Shown here in pieces: positions 1 to 9,137 of a DNA stretch of 64,000 bases. This DNA comes from Gnetum montanum. Lineage: Eukaryota > Streptophyta > Gnetopsida > Gnetales > Gnetaceae. The DNA lies in NCBI GenBank assembly GCA_015680685.1, contig MNCI01015505.1, forward strand, positions 158,241 to 222,240, given 5' to 3'. The number at the start of each line of letters is the position of its first letter. The stretch's first letter is position 1. The notes beneath the pieces were generated by a model. The model saw only the letters and a program-made list of their open reading frames with translations, searched no databases and was not told the DNA's origin. The position numbers and the translations under genes were made by a program.

Positions 1-363
1 GATCTTTTCCTAGAGATATCAAAAGAAACTACATTTGGGAGGATCGAAAAGAAGAAAGTTTCATGCATCGCATACAGTGACACAAGGTGCAACTGCGTGT
101 AGAAGTCCTAGTTTGTACAATGCTTAACATTACCTGCATGCAACTAGTGTGCACAAGTAACTGACATACAAAGATGCCTGTATGTAGTAGCTACAAGACA
201 AGAAGGCACCTAGTGGCTGATGGCTAACCTAAAGAGCAATTCAACTCTATGCATGGAACCAACTAAGAGCTTGAATTGTGCCTATATCGATAGCATAGAT
301 GCATTAGAGTAAGTCCATTGCCAACTTCCAAGTACTGACACTGAAAATATCAACTAGGGAAAG

Positions 364-1870
364 TTGGAAATCCTTGATGAGTTTAAGCAAGAGCCCCTTG
401 AATTAAAATTGTTGCCCACTAGTATGAAGTATGCATTTCTCAAGAATGGAAAATTGGTAATCATTAATGCTAAGCTCACTCCTCAACAAAAAGAAAGACT
501 GTTGAAGATGGTAAACAAATGGTCAAAAGCCTTTTCTTGGTCATATCCCAAATTAACTGAAATAGATCCTAGGATATGCCAACATAGAATTTACACTGAC
601 CCCTCTATGAAGCCTCGACGACAACCACAAAGATGACTAAACCCAAAGCTTAAGCAAGTAGTTAAGGAAGAAATTGAACAACTTTTGAAGGTTAGGTTCA
701 TCTACCCCATTATTGATAGTGAATGGGTTAGTCCATTAGTCATTGTGCCTAAAAAAGGTGGTAAATGGAGGGTGTGCATAGACTTTAGGCTACTGAACAT
801 GGCAACATTTAAAGATCATTTCCCATTGTCATTAGTTGACCAAGTCTTAGATATCATTGTAGGGCATTGTTACTATAGTTTTATGGATGATCATAATGGA
901 TACAATCATATCCAGATAGCACTAGAAGACCAAGCCAAAACTACATTCACGAGTCCTTGGGGGACATTTGCATATAGACAGATGTTGTTTAGCTTGTGCA
1001 ATGCTCTAGCAACATTTCAATGTTTGGTTCTCAGTATATTTCAGTAGAAAATAGTGAATGGTGTGGAGGTTTTTATGGATGATTTATCCACCTATGGAGC
1101 AAACTTTGAACAAGCATTGGACCAATTAGAGCGAGTACTAAAACGATGTGTTGAAACCAACCTAAGGCTCAATTGGCAAAAAGGCCACTTAATGGTCCAA
1201 TAGCGCATTGTATTAGGGCATAAAATTTTATAAGCAGGGATAGAGGTAGATCCTAAAAAAATTAAAGTCATCCAAGGAATCACTCGTCAACCTAAAACTG
1301 TAAAAGATGTCCGATCATTCCTTGGACATACTGGGTATTATAGATGCTTCATTGAGAACTTTTTGAAGATTACAAAACCATTGATAGAATTAATGAAAAA
1401 GGATGCATCTTTTGAATGGACCAGGGAATGTGAGTTAGCTTTCCAAATCTTGAAGCAGAAGCTCGTAGAAACACCCATTCTATAAGCTCCTGATTGGTCC
1501 AGACCATTCCATATAATGATTGGTGTCCAATTTTTCTTTAGGAGATGTACTTACATAGTTAGATGAGCACAAACGTCCCTATTACATTCACTGTGCAAGG
1601 AAAAGTATTGCTGGTGCACAACTCAACTATACCACAATAGAAAAAGAGTTAATGGCCATGGTGTTTGCACTAGAGAAATTTAGGCACTATGTATTAGGCT
1701 ATAAGGTATTTGTACACACAAATCATAGTGTGACTCGATTCCTTATGAATAAACTCATGGTGAGCCTTGGCATCATACAATGGCTTGTGATCTTACAAGA
1801 GTTCGATCTCACAATAGTAGATTGTAGAGGCACTGAGAATGTTGTTGCAGATCATTTATCTCGGTTGCGA
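364..1870 (+). pseudogene. Reverse transcriptase and RNase H region of element A (broken)
   Basis: A linker with the usual gypsy lead-in (LELKLLPTSMKYAFL, then CQHRIYTDPSMKPRRQPQR) is followed by the RT fingers and palm: VSPLVIVPKKGGKWRVCIDFR at 733-795 and the catalytic VFMDD at 1069-1083, which is intact. The thumb and connection follow (RSFLGHTGYYRCFIENF near 1312-1365), then RNase H from about 1600 (TTIEKELMAMVFALEKFRHY) to the typical ending ENVVADHLSRL at about 1836-1868. The normal LDG near the first catalytic Asp reads MDD (about 880). Stops interrupt the frame at about 634, 1046, 1201, 1231 and 1483, and frame changes occur around 1500-1620. Several stops sit where relatives have CGA or CAG, as expected from C-to-T decay. 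Not functional. Confidence 0.9.
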
Positions 1871-2089
1871 TGGGACAATAAAAAGGATGAATACCCAATT
1901 TCTGATCACTTCCCTGATGAAATCCTCTTTGTAGATGTAATAAGCAATCAATCACCTACATATACAATTGGTATAGTAGCATTCTTACTTATCTTCAAGC
2001 ACATGAAACACCACAAGGGCTGGATGTTAAAAAGAAACAACAATTTCTCTACCAAGATAAACATTTCATGAAAATCAACAGACACCTTT

Positions 2090-3200
2090 ATAAGGTATGT
2101 TCCAATGGTTTGGTTCAATGGTGTGTTTCCAAGTTCTCCAAGACACTCATGAGGGCCCTTGTGGGGGTCATTACGTTGGGAGATGAATAGCCATTAAAAT
2201 TTTTCTTGCAGGATATTATTGGCCTACATTATTTGGGGACGCCCATCATTTTGTCCAATTTTGTGAGTGCTGCCAATGCAATGGGTGAATGACTACTAGA
2301 ATGGAGGGTCCATAACAATGGGTTAAGCCCTTAGAACCCTTCGACATATGGGGTATTGATTTTATGGGGCCTATTATACTGATGTCCAATGGAAAAGCAT
2401 ACATTATTGTTGCTATTGACTATTTTATAAAATGGGCAAAAGTAGCTGCCGTTATTGACTATACATCATCTACTGTTGTACGATTTGTTCAACAACAAAT
2501 CGTAAACAAGTTTGGCATGCCTCATGCACTTATTTTTAATAATGGTACACATTTTAAAAGTGCGACTTTTCAGAAGTTGATGCAATGCTTAGGAGTTGAG
2601 CATAAATTGACTACACCATATCATCCTCAAGAGACTGGTCAAGCTGAAGTCACCAATAGGGAAATCACGAAAATTTTGACATGAACCATTAGCAAATATA
2701 GGCGAGACTGGAACACCAAATTGAACCATACTCTTTGGGCCTACTGCTCCACATGGAAACTCCCTATAGGCTATTCTCCCTATGAGTTAGTGTATGGTAA
2801 AATTCCAACACTTCCTATCCAAGCTGAGCTCCGTACACTATCTACAACATGTGACCTTAACCTTGACCTTAGTCTAGCACAAAAAGAATGGTTAATAAAC
2901 CTTAACTTGCTAGATGAAAATCGATTAGCTACCCTATCATCCAATGAATTGCACAAGGCCTTCAATAAACAACGTCATGACCTTAGAATTAGAAAAGTCA
3001 AATACCAACAAAGAGATAGGGTTCTTTATTGAAATCCTGCACGTGTGCCACAATGAACTAAATTTCAAACGCTGTAGGAAGGACCTTATATTATTCATGA
3101 AACTTTTCCTTTAGGGGCCATGATGATCTATAAACCTGGAAGCCCGGATAAGAAATTACTCGTCAACATCCAACAAACCAAACCTTTCCATACACCCAAA
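2090..3200 (+). pseudogene. Integrase of element A (broken)
   Basis: A degenerate HHCC zinc finger (HEGPCGGH then CECCQC) lies at about 2145-2285. The catalytic core starts with WGIDFMGP at 2349-2372, giving the first catalytic Asp. The second motif, normally SDNG, reads FNNGTHF (codons 2538-2543), so the second catalytic Asp is Asn. The third motif GQAEVTNREI near 2636-2667 keeps its Glu. The C-terminal part runs from about 2700 to 3190, with ELVYGKIPTLP and GSPDKKLLVNIQQTKPFH recognisable as gypsy integrase tail. Stops and frameshifts break it repeatedly. There is no chromodomain and no env-like reading frame downstream. Confidence 0.88.
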
Positions 3201-5162
3201 ACGCCCAGTACTAACACTACCTCTATTGACGGCTAGCCCTGCTCATTATTTGGATCTCCTCCTTCCAACTCAGTCATGGTGGAGATGGCCACCAATGCTA
3301 ATTATTCTAAGTTCTCAGTTTCTTTTGTCTTTTTTGTTTTACACATTTTTCCTATTTACTTGTTTTTGTTTTACACCATTGTTAACATTTTTACTATTAT
3401 ACATTTTATTTGATTTATTCTCACTTGTCACATAATAAGTGCTCATGATGGTGGGTTGTACTACAATGGTGTTGATTGCTAATGTTTGGTTTTTACCTTT
3501 GACTTTTAATGTTGATGCTAAGATATGGTTTCTTTTAATAAAATAGGCAATGAGTCCATGTCATCCATTCATCCATTCAACTTTATGGTCTCCCTTTGTT
3601 TTGGAAATGTACTGTCCCTTTTTCTAATCAAACCTATTAATGAATTCGTGGCTTGGTATTCTTCAAACCAAGGAAAGATTCAAGTGGATTGAAAAGGGTG
3701 TGAATTTATGGGGATTTGACACATTTGTGCTAGCTATTCTCTTGGGTACTTGGTTGTTTTTTCATAGGTTTTCCACTATTCCACTGTTGACTAATATCAG
3801 GAAGTTGAATGAATCAAATAAGTCTTTGCATGATGTGGTTCCCACTTAAAAAAAACTAGCGGGAATTCAAAGCACATCCCTTAGACATAATAAAGAAATA
3901 TGGGCTACAAGCACTGGTTATGGCAATGGAAAGACATGTTACCCATGCCTAAAGGTTTCCTCTAAGGCCCTTTCTCACTTCCTACCTCTCTATCTTCTCT
4001 TTTTGGGATGGCGATTGCTTTGTGAAAGCATTCTTGTTACTTCAGGAGGATGGGTTGGTCAAGTGTGTTGATGCGAGATCACTCAATGTAGTTAGTTTTA
4101 ATTTGGATTTGGACTGAATCTTATTAAGTCACCTTAACCACATAATACACAAGGGACTTTACACAACCTTGATTTCGGGATTCCATTCCATTCTCTCTCC
4201 TATTTCCATCTTGCTTTCCGTATTTGACCTCATTGTTGATTTTATGATTAGTCTATATCTTGGTTGTGCATTATTATTCTTTGGTAAATTCTTATGGGTG
4301 AATTCTTAACTATTGTCTCCACATGTCATTCCTAGAGCCTATAGACTCTTTGGTTTGTGGGTTTGTCAGGGCATAAAGGACATGAGCCTACATTGGGGAG
4401 GACCCATTGGCATTCCTTTTTGGTGTAATGGTTAAGTTCTTTCCCTTACACATTTCTTGCCATCACTATTTCTCGTTTCACCCCAACAATGACATCCATT
4501 TTTGTTTTTCTCTTTTCTTCTATGCATTTTTATTAGCTTCACCATTGTTATTCCTCTTATCTTTTTGTTTTCCATCCTATTGCTACCGGAGGTTCACTCT
4601 TAGTCATGGGGGCTTGTCACAAATTACTTTTCTCACCCCTACACCTTGAGCAGTTATGACTTACAAACCTCTAACCCAGTATCTGCCATACCCACAACCT
4701 AGCTAATGTTCTTCATAGTGACGCAAGGTATCAATTGCATTATATTTTATCTATCCTTGCTAATTCGTGATTGTGTTGTGTGTGCAAATGGCGATCACAT
4801 AAACAATGGAGTGGGATAGGAGGAAGCACTTAGGATGGATAGGAGCTGGAGCATTGATGCAAGGAACACGCTTAGTCATGTGGCCATGGACAAACAACGG
4901 TGTGCACCTTTTTTACATTGGCAGCAACACGCTTCATTTTCTTTTCTCACTCTCTCTTCAAGCTGTCAAATGAGGGATTGGATATCATCTATGTACAGTG
5001 TTCACCACAATGGTTATGAACACCAATGCTATAATACGTTTGTTGATCCGTTCACCGGGCACTTTGAGTCTATCATTTCATGTCACTATCAGTTGTCGTT
5101 TAGTCAATAATCCCATACCTTCCCAATATTTTGTAAGGTACTTGAGGACGAGTTTTCATTCA
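3200..5162 (+). other. 3' non-coding region of element A
   Basis: About 2 kb between integrase and polypurine tract has no credible reading frame. Three blocks recur on the opposite strand in element B and in element II: the T-rich block at 3300-3420 (B 52160-52375), the block around 3620-3960, and the 'ggggaggaccca' block near 4395-4410 (B near 51220, II near 44520). Such long 3' regions are usual in plant gypsy elements; the shared blocks show that A, B and II belong to one family. Confidence 0.7.
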
Positions 5163-5174
5163 ATCATGGGGGTA
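5163..5174 (+). other. Polypurine tract of element A
   Basis: The G-rich run CATGGGGGTA abuts the LTR start TGATG. The same motif, with small changes, precedes the 3' LTR of element B (minus strand, 50471-50485) and of element II (minus strand, 22047-22060). It is the expected plus-strand primer site. Confidence 0.75.
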
Positions 5175-6030
5175 TGATGAGTCACCAAATAAGTGACTCG
5201 ATATCAAACCCACGATATCGGATACGCAATATCGGATGGGCCAAGCGACATCGGACATGCGATGTCGAAACTTGTCTCGTTGGCTATAAATAAGAGACAG
5301 GGATGCTTGGTCTTGGAGAGTAGTTTTTTAGTCCCTTAGCTGAACTCTTACAATTTTTCTATTCCAAAGTTAAAATTATTTCTGAGTGCTCGCAGTAAGA
5401 GTCATAGAGTGAACGAATCTTTATTCGAGCATTGTGTACCTGAGCATACCTTCTGTCCGGAAATAAAGACAAACTTTGTGATAAACCTTGCAACATTCAG
5501 AATAGCTTGATTATTGCATTTAATGTTTTTTATTGTTATTTGATGCTTTCAGTAGTTAATTAATGTTATTTCCATAGAATTATTAATTATTAATTATCAA
5601 TGAATTAGCCCACTCAGCATGACTACTTTGAGCATACGTGGAACACTTGGTAACCTAGTAACAACTAGCATTTGATAATCCTAGTAGTGTTACACTGGTT
5701 CAGGATGTGTCTGGAAAGTGGGAACGGATGCTGGTGTTAGGATTTGATTCACATTAGAGTTACAAAACCCATTAGTTAATTAAATCTTTTCATTGCATAT
5801 ACTTAGGAGACCAGGATAGAAAATATAAAAGAAAAACATAAAAATCATACACCTCAAGCTTACCTAACCATACAATTGTGCCTTACAAGTAAGCTTGAGA
5901 AGACAATGACTGCATAACTCATCCTTGTTCTGCGTAGGCGCATAAGCACTTAATTGTTGAAGTTCAACCGGATCACGTGTGAATGCTCGTATTCGTATGG
6001 TTGGGCATAGGGGTACCTTGCTACTCATCA
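5175..6030 (+). repeat. 3' LTR of element A (856 bp)
   Basis: It begins TGATG and ends CTCATCA, the same ends as the LTRs of B and II. It contains GATATC-type palindromes, a TATA box (TATAAATA at 5285-5292) and the conserved terminal block GGGGTACCTTGCTACTCATCA (20 bases used at the end). The matching 5' LTR is outside the window, so the age of the insertion cannot be judged. Confidence 0.85.
5199..5275 (+). promoter_or_regulatory. GATATC palindrome array in the U3 of LTR A
   Basis: Four to five GATATC-like or GACATC/GATGTC palindromes occur within about 75 bp, directly upstream of the TATA box at 5285. Equivalent arrays sit at the same place in the other LTRs of the family (21966-22022, 48838-48896, 50389-50462, 56637-56716). 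Position and conservation suggest a transcription factor binding cluster; no binding protein is known from the sequence. Confidence 0.5.
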
Positions 6031-6059
6031 GTAATCCCAACAATAGCCATTTGGTATGC

Positions 6060-6434
6060 TTAATAATTGCCACTTGGTAACCCAGTAGTGTTAATACAAG
6101 TTTAGGATGTGTAAGGAAATGGGGTATGGATACTTATGTTAGGATAGTTAGTTGTAGAACCATTAAGTAGTTAGAATAGTTAGTTACCAACACTTAGGCT
6201 AAACATAGATAAAAACTATAAGCATAAATAAATATTATATGTCTTAACTTCCACTTAACCATACATAAGAGCCTATACAAGTGAGAGTTAGGAGGACAAC
6301 GATCATACATTTTCTTTAGTCACAATCTTTGTCTATAAGCACACTTAGGAGCTAAGTCCATGGAATTCGACTGGATTGTTAGTGCACACTTGTGATTTGT
6401 ATGGTTGGGCGTAGGAACTACTTGCTGCTCATCA
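6060..6434 (+). repeat. Partial second LTR copy (3' half only)
   Basis: This stretch repeats the 3' part of the LTR just before it: 'ttggtaacccagtagtgtt' at about 6075 matches the block at 5650-5690, and the end 'gggcgtaggaactacttgctgctcatca' parallels the LTR end at 6003-6030. By eye it is diverged by about a quarter, so it is an older or different subfamily member, not a recent duplication. A loose primer-site-like stretch (TTGGCATTGTTGC) follows near 6444. Confidence 0.65.
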
Positions 6435-6659
6435 AAATCATTATTGGCATTGTTGCATCGTTTGACAAATTTATTTGAGATCTCTAAGAGTTTTGTGTTT
6501 GCTATTTGTTCTATGATACATATAATCAAATAGTTTTGACTTTGACAATATAATTTATTAGGTATGAGGAAGGTCTAGAAGAATAAGATGATAATAAATA
6601 GTCTAAAGTATGATAATAATTTAATAGGTATGAGGAAGGAACTATTAAAAGGTGGTTAC

Positions 6660-6770
6660 GTGTATGAGACCCTCCATAGTGAGAAGTGGTTGGAGTAAAT
6701 AGCTCACTGTCCTCTTATGCAGGAGGTTGCTAGTTTAAGGCATTGTTATATTCCTCCATCATTCTTTTAT
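6660..6770 (+). repeat. tRNA-related SINE-like fragment
   Basis: 'gagaagtggttggagtaa' (about 6681-6698) resembles a polymerase III A box and 'ggttgctagtttaagg' (6724-6740) resembles a decayed B box, at about tRNA spacing. The rest of the body is not recognisable. It may be chance. Confidence 0.35.
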
Positions 6771-7763
6771 AGTATCATGTTGGCTATATGTCTTGGAGTA
6801 TACTATACAAAAGCGTTGATTTTATTGAGGTTTCCTATTGCTTAAAATGTAAAATTTTATACCTAATGAAGTACTTGGTAAATCTAAAAATGTTCATAGT
6901 ATAGTTAATAGTTAAGAACAAGTTTCACATTTCATAGGCAACTGAATGCAACCCCTCTCATAGCCAAGATTAAGCTAAAGAATTGTACTCTTATAAGGAA
7001 ATCAAAGTAGTTTAATTGATTGAATATTAGACTTGACAGATAAAAGTTCATAAGAATAAATGTATAAGCTCCTTGATAGTATTTAATGCCTTCAAGTAGC
7101 AAATATAAAATTATAATCTATTAAAACTCAATTAGAACTTTATAACTTAACATTACCCATCAGAATTGGTGCTTTCAAATTAAAAGTCTTACCACTATTT
7201 TTGTATCAACCTACAATTGCGATATGCTTCCAATAACATTAAGCTTTGAACCCACCACCTTTGAATAAAATTTATATATTTAGTTGCATTATTTAATTTC
7301 CATTTTTATTTATCTTAGGAGTCTCACTTCTTATGGGACCATAATGGTTATTGGTTGAACCATATCAAACATGAAGTAAGTATTTATTTTTTCATATCAA
7401 ACATTTCTTGAGTCTATTTTTTTCTCTAGGATCCCTGAACTTTAAACGCAATACCTCAGAATAAACATTGTGTGAGCCCACAGCTCTGAATGGAAAGTTT
7501 TTGTTCTTTGTTATGGTAGCGCGGAGGGCAAGCATTTGTGTGTAATAGCCCCTCTGAAGCTTCAAGATGCGGGTCAGGGACTTGACACAAACAACAAAAT
7601 TGTGCAGCCTACAGAATGGTAAGGTGCATCTTACGTCTGAGAGTCTGCTTTTGACATTCTGAAATCATACTACTGGTTTCGAATTCTCTCTGAATTGAAT
7701 TCATCATCAGCGGTACACTATGATATCTCGAGTCCAACACTGTACGTAGCACGTTCAACGCTC
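6771..7763. other. Region upstream of the aspartic protease gene
   Basis: AT-rich sequence without a credible gene or recognisable repeat. It must contain the promoter and 5' UTR of the protease gene, but no clear TATA box could be assigned. Composition changes abruptly to GC-rich at about 7740. Confidence 0.5.
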
Positions 7764-9137
7764 ATGGGCGGAGCATCATCGTGGCTGATCATCGTAGCCA
7801 TAGTTATGGCCGTCGCTGGAACCTCCTCCTCGTCGTCGTCGTCGGCGGCGGCTACAACGACTACGAGCACCAGCATGAGGCTGCGCATGTTGAGCCGGCG
7901 GCAGCGGGATCCGCGTCAGCTTCTATTGCACGACGCCGCCAGGTTGTCGTCGTCGCCGCCATTCCGCATGCGTCGCCGCAACTTCGGCCCGACCGAAACG
8001 GCCGCGCCTGAATCGGCGCAACTGCCGCTGCCGTCCGCCGCCAAATTCGGGACGGCCTTCTACTTCGTGGAGACGCACGTGGGGACGCCGCCGCAGAGGC
8101 TGCTGCTCGCCGCCGACACCGGCAGCGACCTCATCTGGGCCAAATGCGCCGGAACATCGGAATCCGCGGCGGCCGATTTTCCCATCTTTTCGCCGGAGAA
8201 CTCATCGACGGCGGCGTACGTGTCTTGCTTCTCGGACGAGTGCGCGGCCCTGTCGGGGCGCGGAGGAGCCGACAGCTGCATTTACCGCCCCGCGAGGGCG
8301 TGCCGTTTCAGCTACTCCTACAAAGGCGGCGGCGCCGTCAGCGGGCCCTACCTGCGGGACACTCTGACGCTGACGGTGTCTGCCGGCGGCGTCACAGCGC
8401 GCGGTCTTTACATGGGGTGTGGGACCCACATGCCGGGGTTCTCGGCGGCGGCATTTGGCGGCGTGCTGGGCCTCGGCCGCGGCTTCACGTCGTTCCCGGC
8501 GCAGACGCGGCGGCTCTTCGGTGGCGTCTTCTCGTACTGCCTCGCCCACTACCTGGGCCCCACCTCCTCCGACGGCGCCTTGATTTTCGGCGCCGCGGCG
8601 GCCGCCGTGGCCGGTCTGGAGTACACGCCTATGCTGGATTCGCCGGCGTTCCCCAATTTCTACTACTTAGGCATCGACGGCATCTCGCTCGCCGGAAAAC
8701 CGGTGGCGGTGCCCCTGGACCGTATCCGGCTGGACGAGCATGGCAACGGCGGCGCCATCATTGATTCCGGCACGTCGCTGACGTACCTGGAGGATGATGT
8801 TTACAAGGCTGTCATTGGCAGCCTACGTAAGCACGTTCCGTACCCGACGGCCACGTCGGCGGATCCGGCTGGATTCGAGCTGTGCTTCAACGTCTCGGGA
8901 GCCGAGAAGGAGCAGCCGGCGTTTCCCGAGATGGCGGTTTTGCTGGGCGGTGGAGTGGTTTTGCGGGTGCCGCCGGAAAATTACGTGCTGCGTGTGGAGG
9001 AGGGCGTCAGCTGCGTGGGCCTCATGCCGGTGTCGTGGCCGTCGCCCACTATCATCGGCGCTTTGCTTCACCAGAATTACCTTGTCCAGTACGATCTCAA
9101 CCGCTCGCTCTTGGGTTTCGCATACAAACGCTGCTAG
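7764..9137 (+). CDS. Nepenthesin-type (A1B) aspartic protease, secreted, intronless
   Basis: A 457-residue pepsin-family endopeptidase of the plant nepenthesin-like group. I start it at the ATG at 7764 because the frame upstream is open but has no ATG, and because this Met begins a good signal peptide (MGGASSWLIIVAIVMAVAG). A Ser/Thr/Ala-rich stretch and a basic propeptide-like region follow (about 25-90). The N-terminal lobe has VGTPPQ near 107 and the first catalytic motif DTGSDLIWAKC with Asp118. The C-terminal lobe has the second motif IIDSGTSLTYL with Asp334. The chain ends with the family motif IIGALLHQNYLVQYDL...LGFAYKRC. Ten Cys follow Asp118; nepenthesins usually have about twelve. 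Both catalytic Asp are present and the frame is intact. Strongly GC-rich and Ala/Gly-rich, unlike the AT-rich surroundings. Expected in the secretory pathway, vacuole or wall; the substrate is unknown. Confidence 0.93.
   Translation: MGGASSWLIIVAIVMAVAGTSSSSSSSAAATTTTSTSMRLRMLSRRQRDPRQLLLHDAARLSSSPPFRMRRRNFGPTETAAPESAQLPLPSAAKFGTAFYFVETHVGTPPQRLLLAADTGSDLIWAKCAGTSESAAADFPIFSPENSSTAAYVSCFSDECAALSGRGGADSCIYRPARACRFSYSYKGGGAVSGPYLRDTLTLTVSAGGVTARGLYMGCGTHMPGFSAAAFGGVLGLGRGFTSFPAQTRRLFGGVFSYCLAHYLGPTSSDGALIFGAAAAAVAGLEYTPMLDSPAFPNFYYLGIDGISLAGKPVAVPLDRIRLDEHGNGGAIIDSGTSLTYLEDDVYKAVIGSLRKHVPYPTATSADPAGFELCFNVSGAEKEQPAFPEMAVLLGGGVVLRVPPENYVLRVEEGVSCVGLMPVSWPSPTIIGALLHQNYLVQYDLNRSLLGFAYKRC

Larger units (their letters stand above)
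1..6030 (+). mobile_element. Ty3/gypsy LTR retrotransposon A, 5' end outside window
   Basis: The window opens at the end of a retroviral-type protease/linker: the first 80 bases encode a stretch ending in KKKVSCIAYSD, which recurs as KKKVSCITY in element B after its protease. Reverse transcriptase, RNase H and integrase follow in gypsy order, then about 2 kb of non-coding 3' region, a polypurine tract and a 3' LTR (5175-6030). The order RT-RNH-INT defines Ty3/gypsy. The FMDD catalytic box and the Asp-tRNA-like primer site seen in its relatives B and II suggest a non-chromoviral lineage; no chromodomain is visible. Every coding domain carries stops or frameshifts, so this copy is dead. The 5' LTR and gag lie outside the window. 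Confidence 0.9.

Noticed and set aside
3226-3435. Hydrophobic 69-residue protein as an env-like gene after integrase of A
   Set aside because: A T-rich repeat region; the counterpart in B is a minisatellite and shows no conserved reading frame.
7695-7763. Extending the aspartic protease N-terminus 23 codons upstream
   Set aside because: The codon at 7695 is TTG, not ATG. The first in-frame ATG is at 7764 and starts a good signal peptide.
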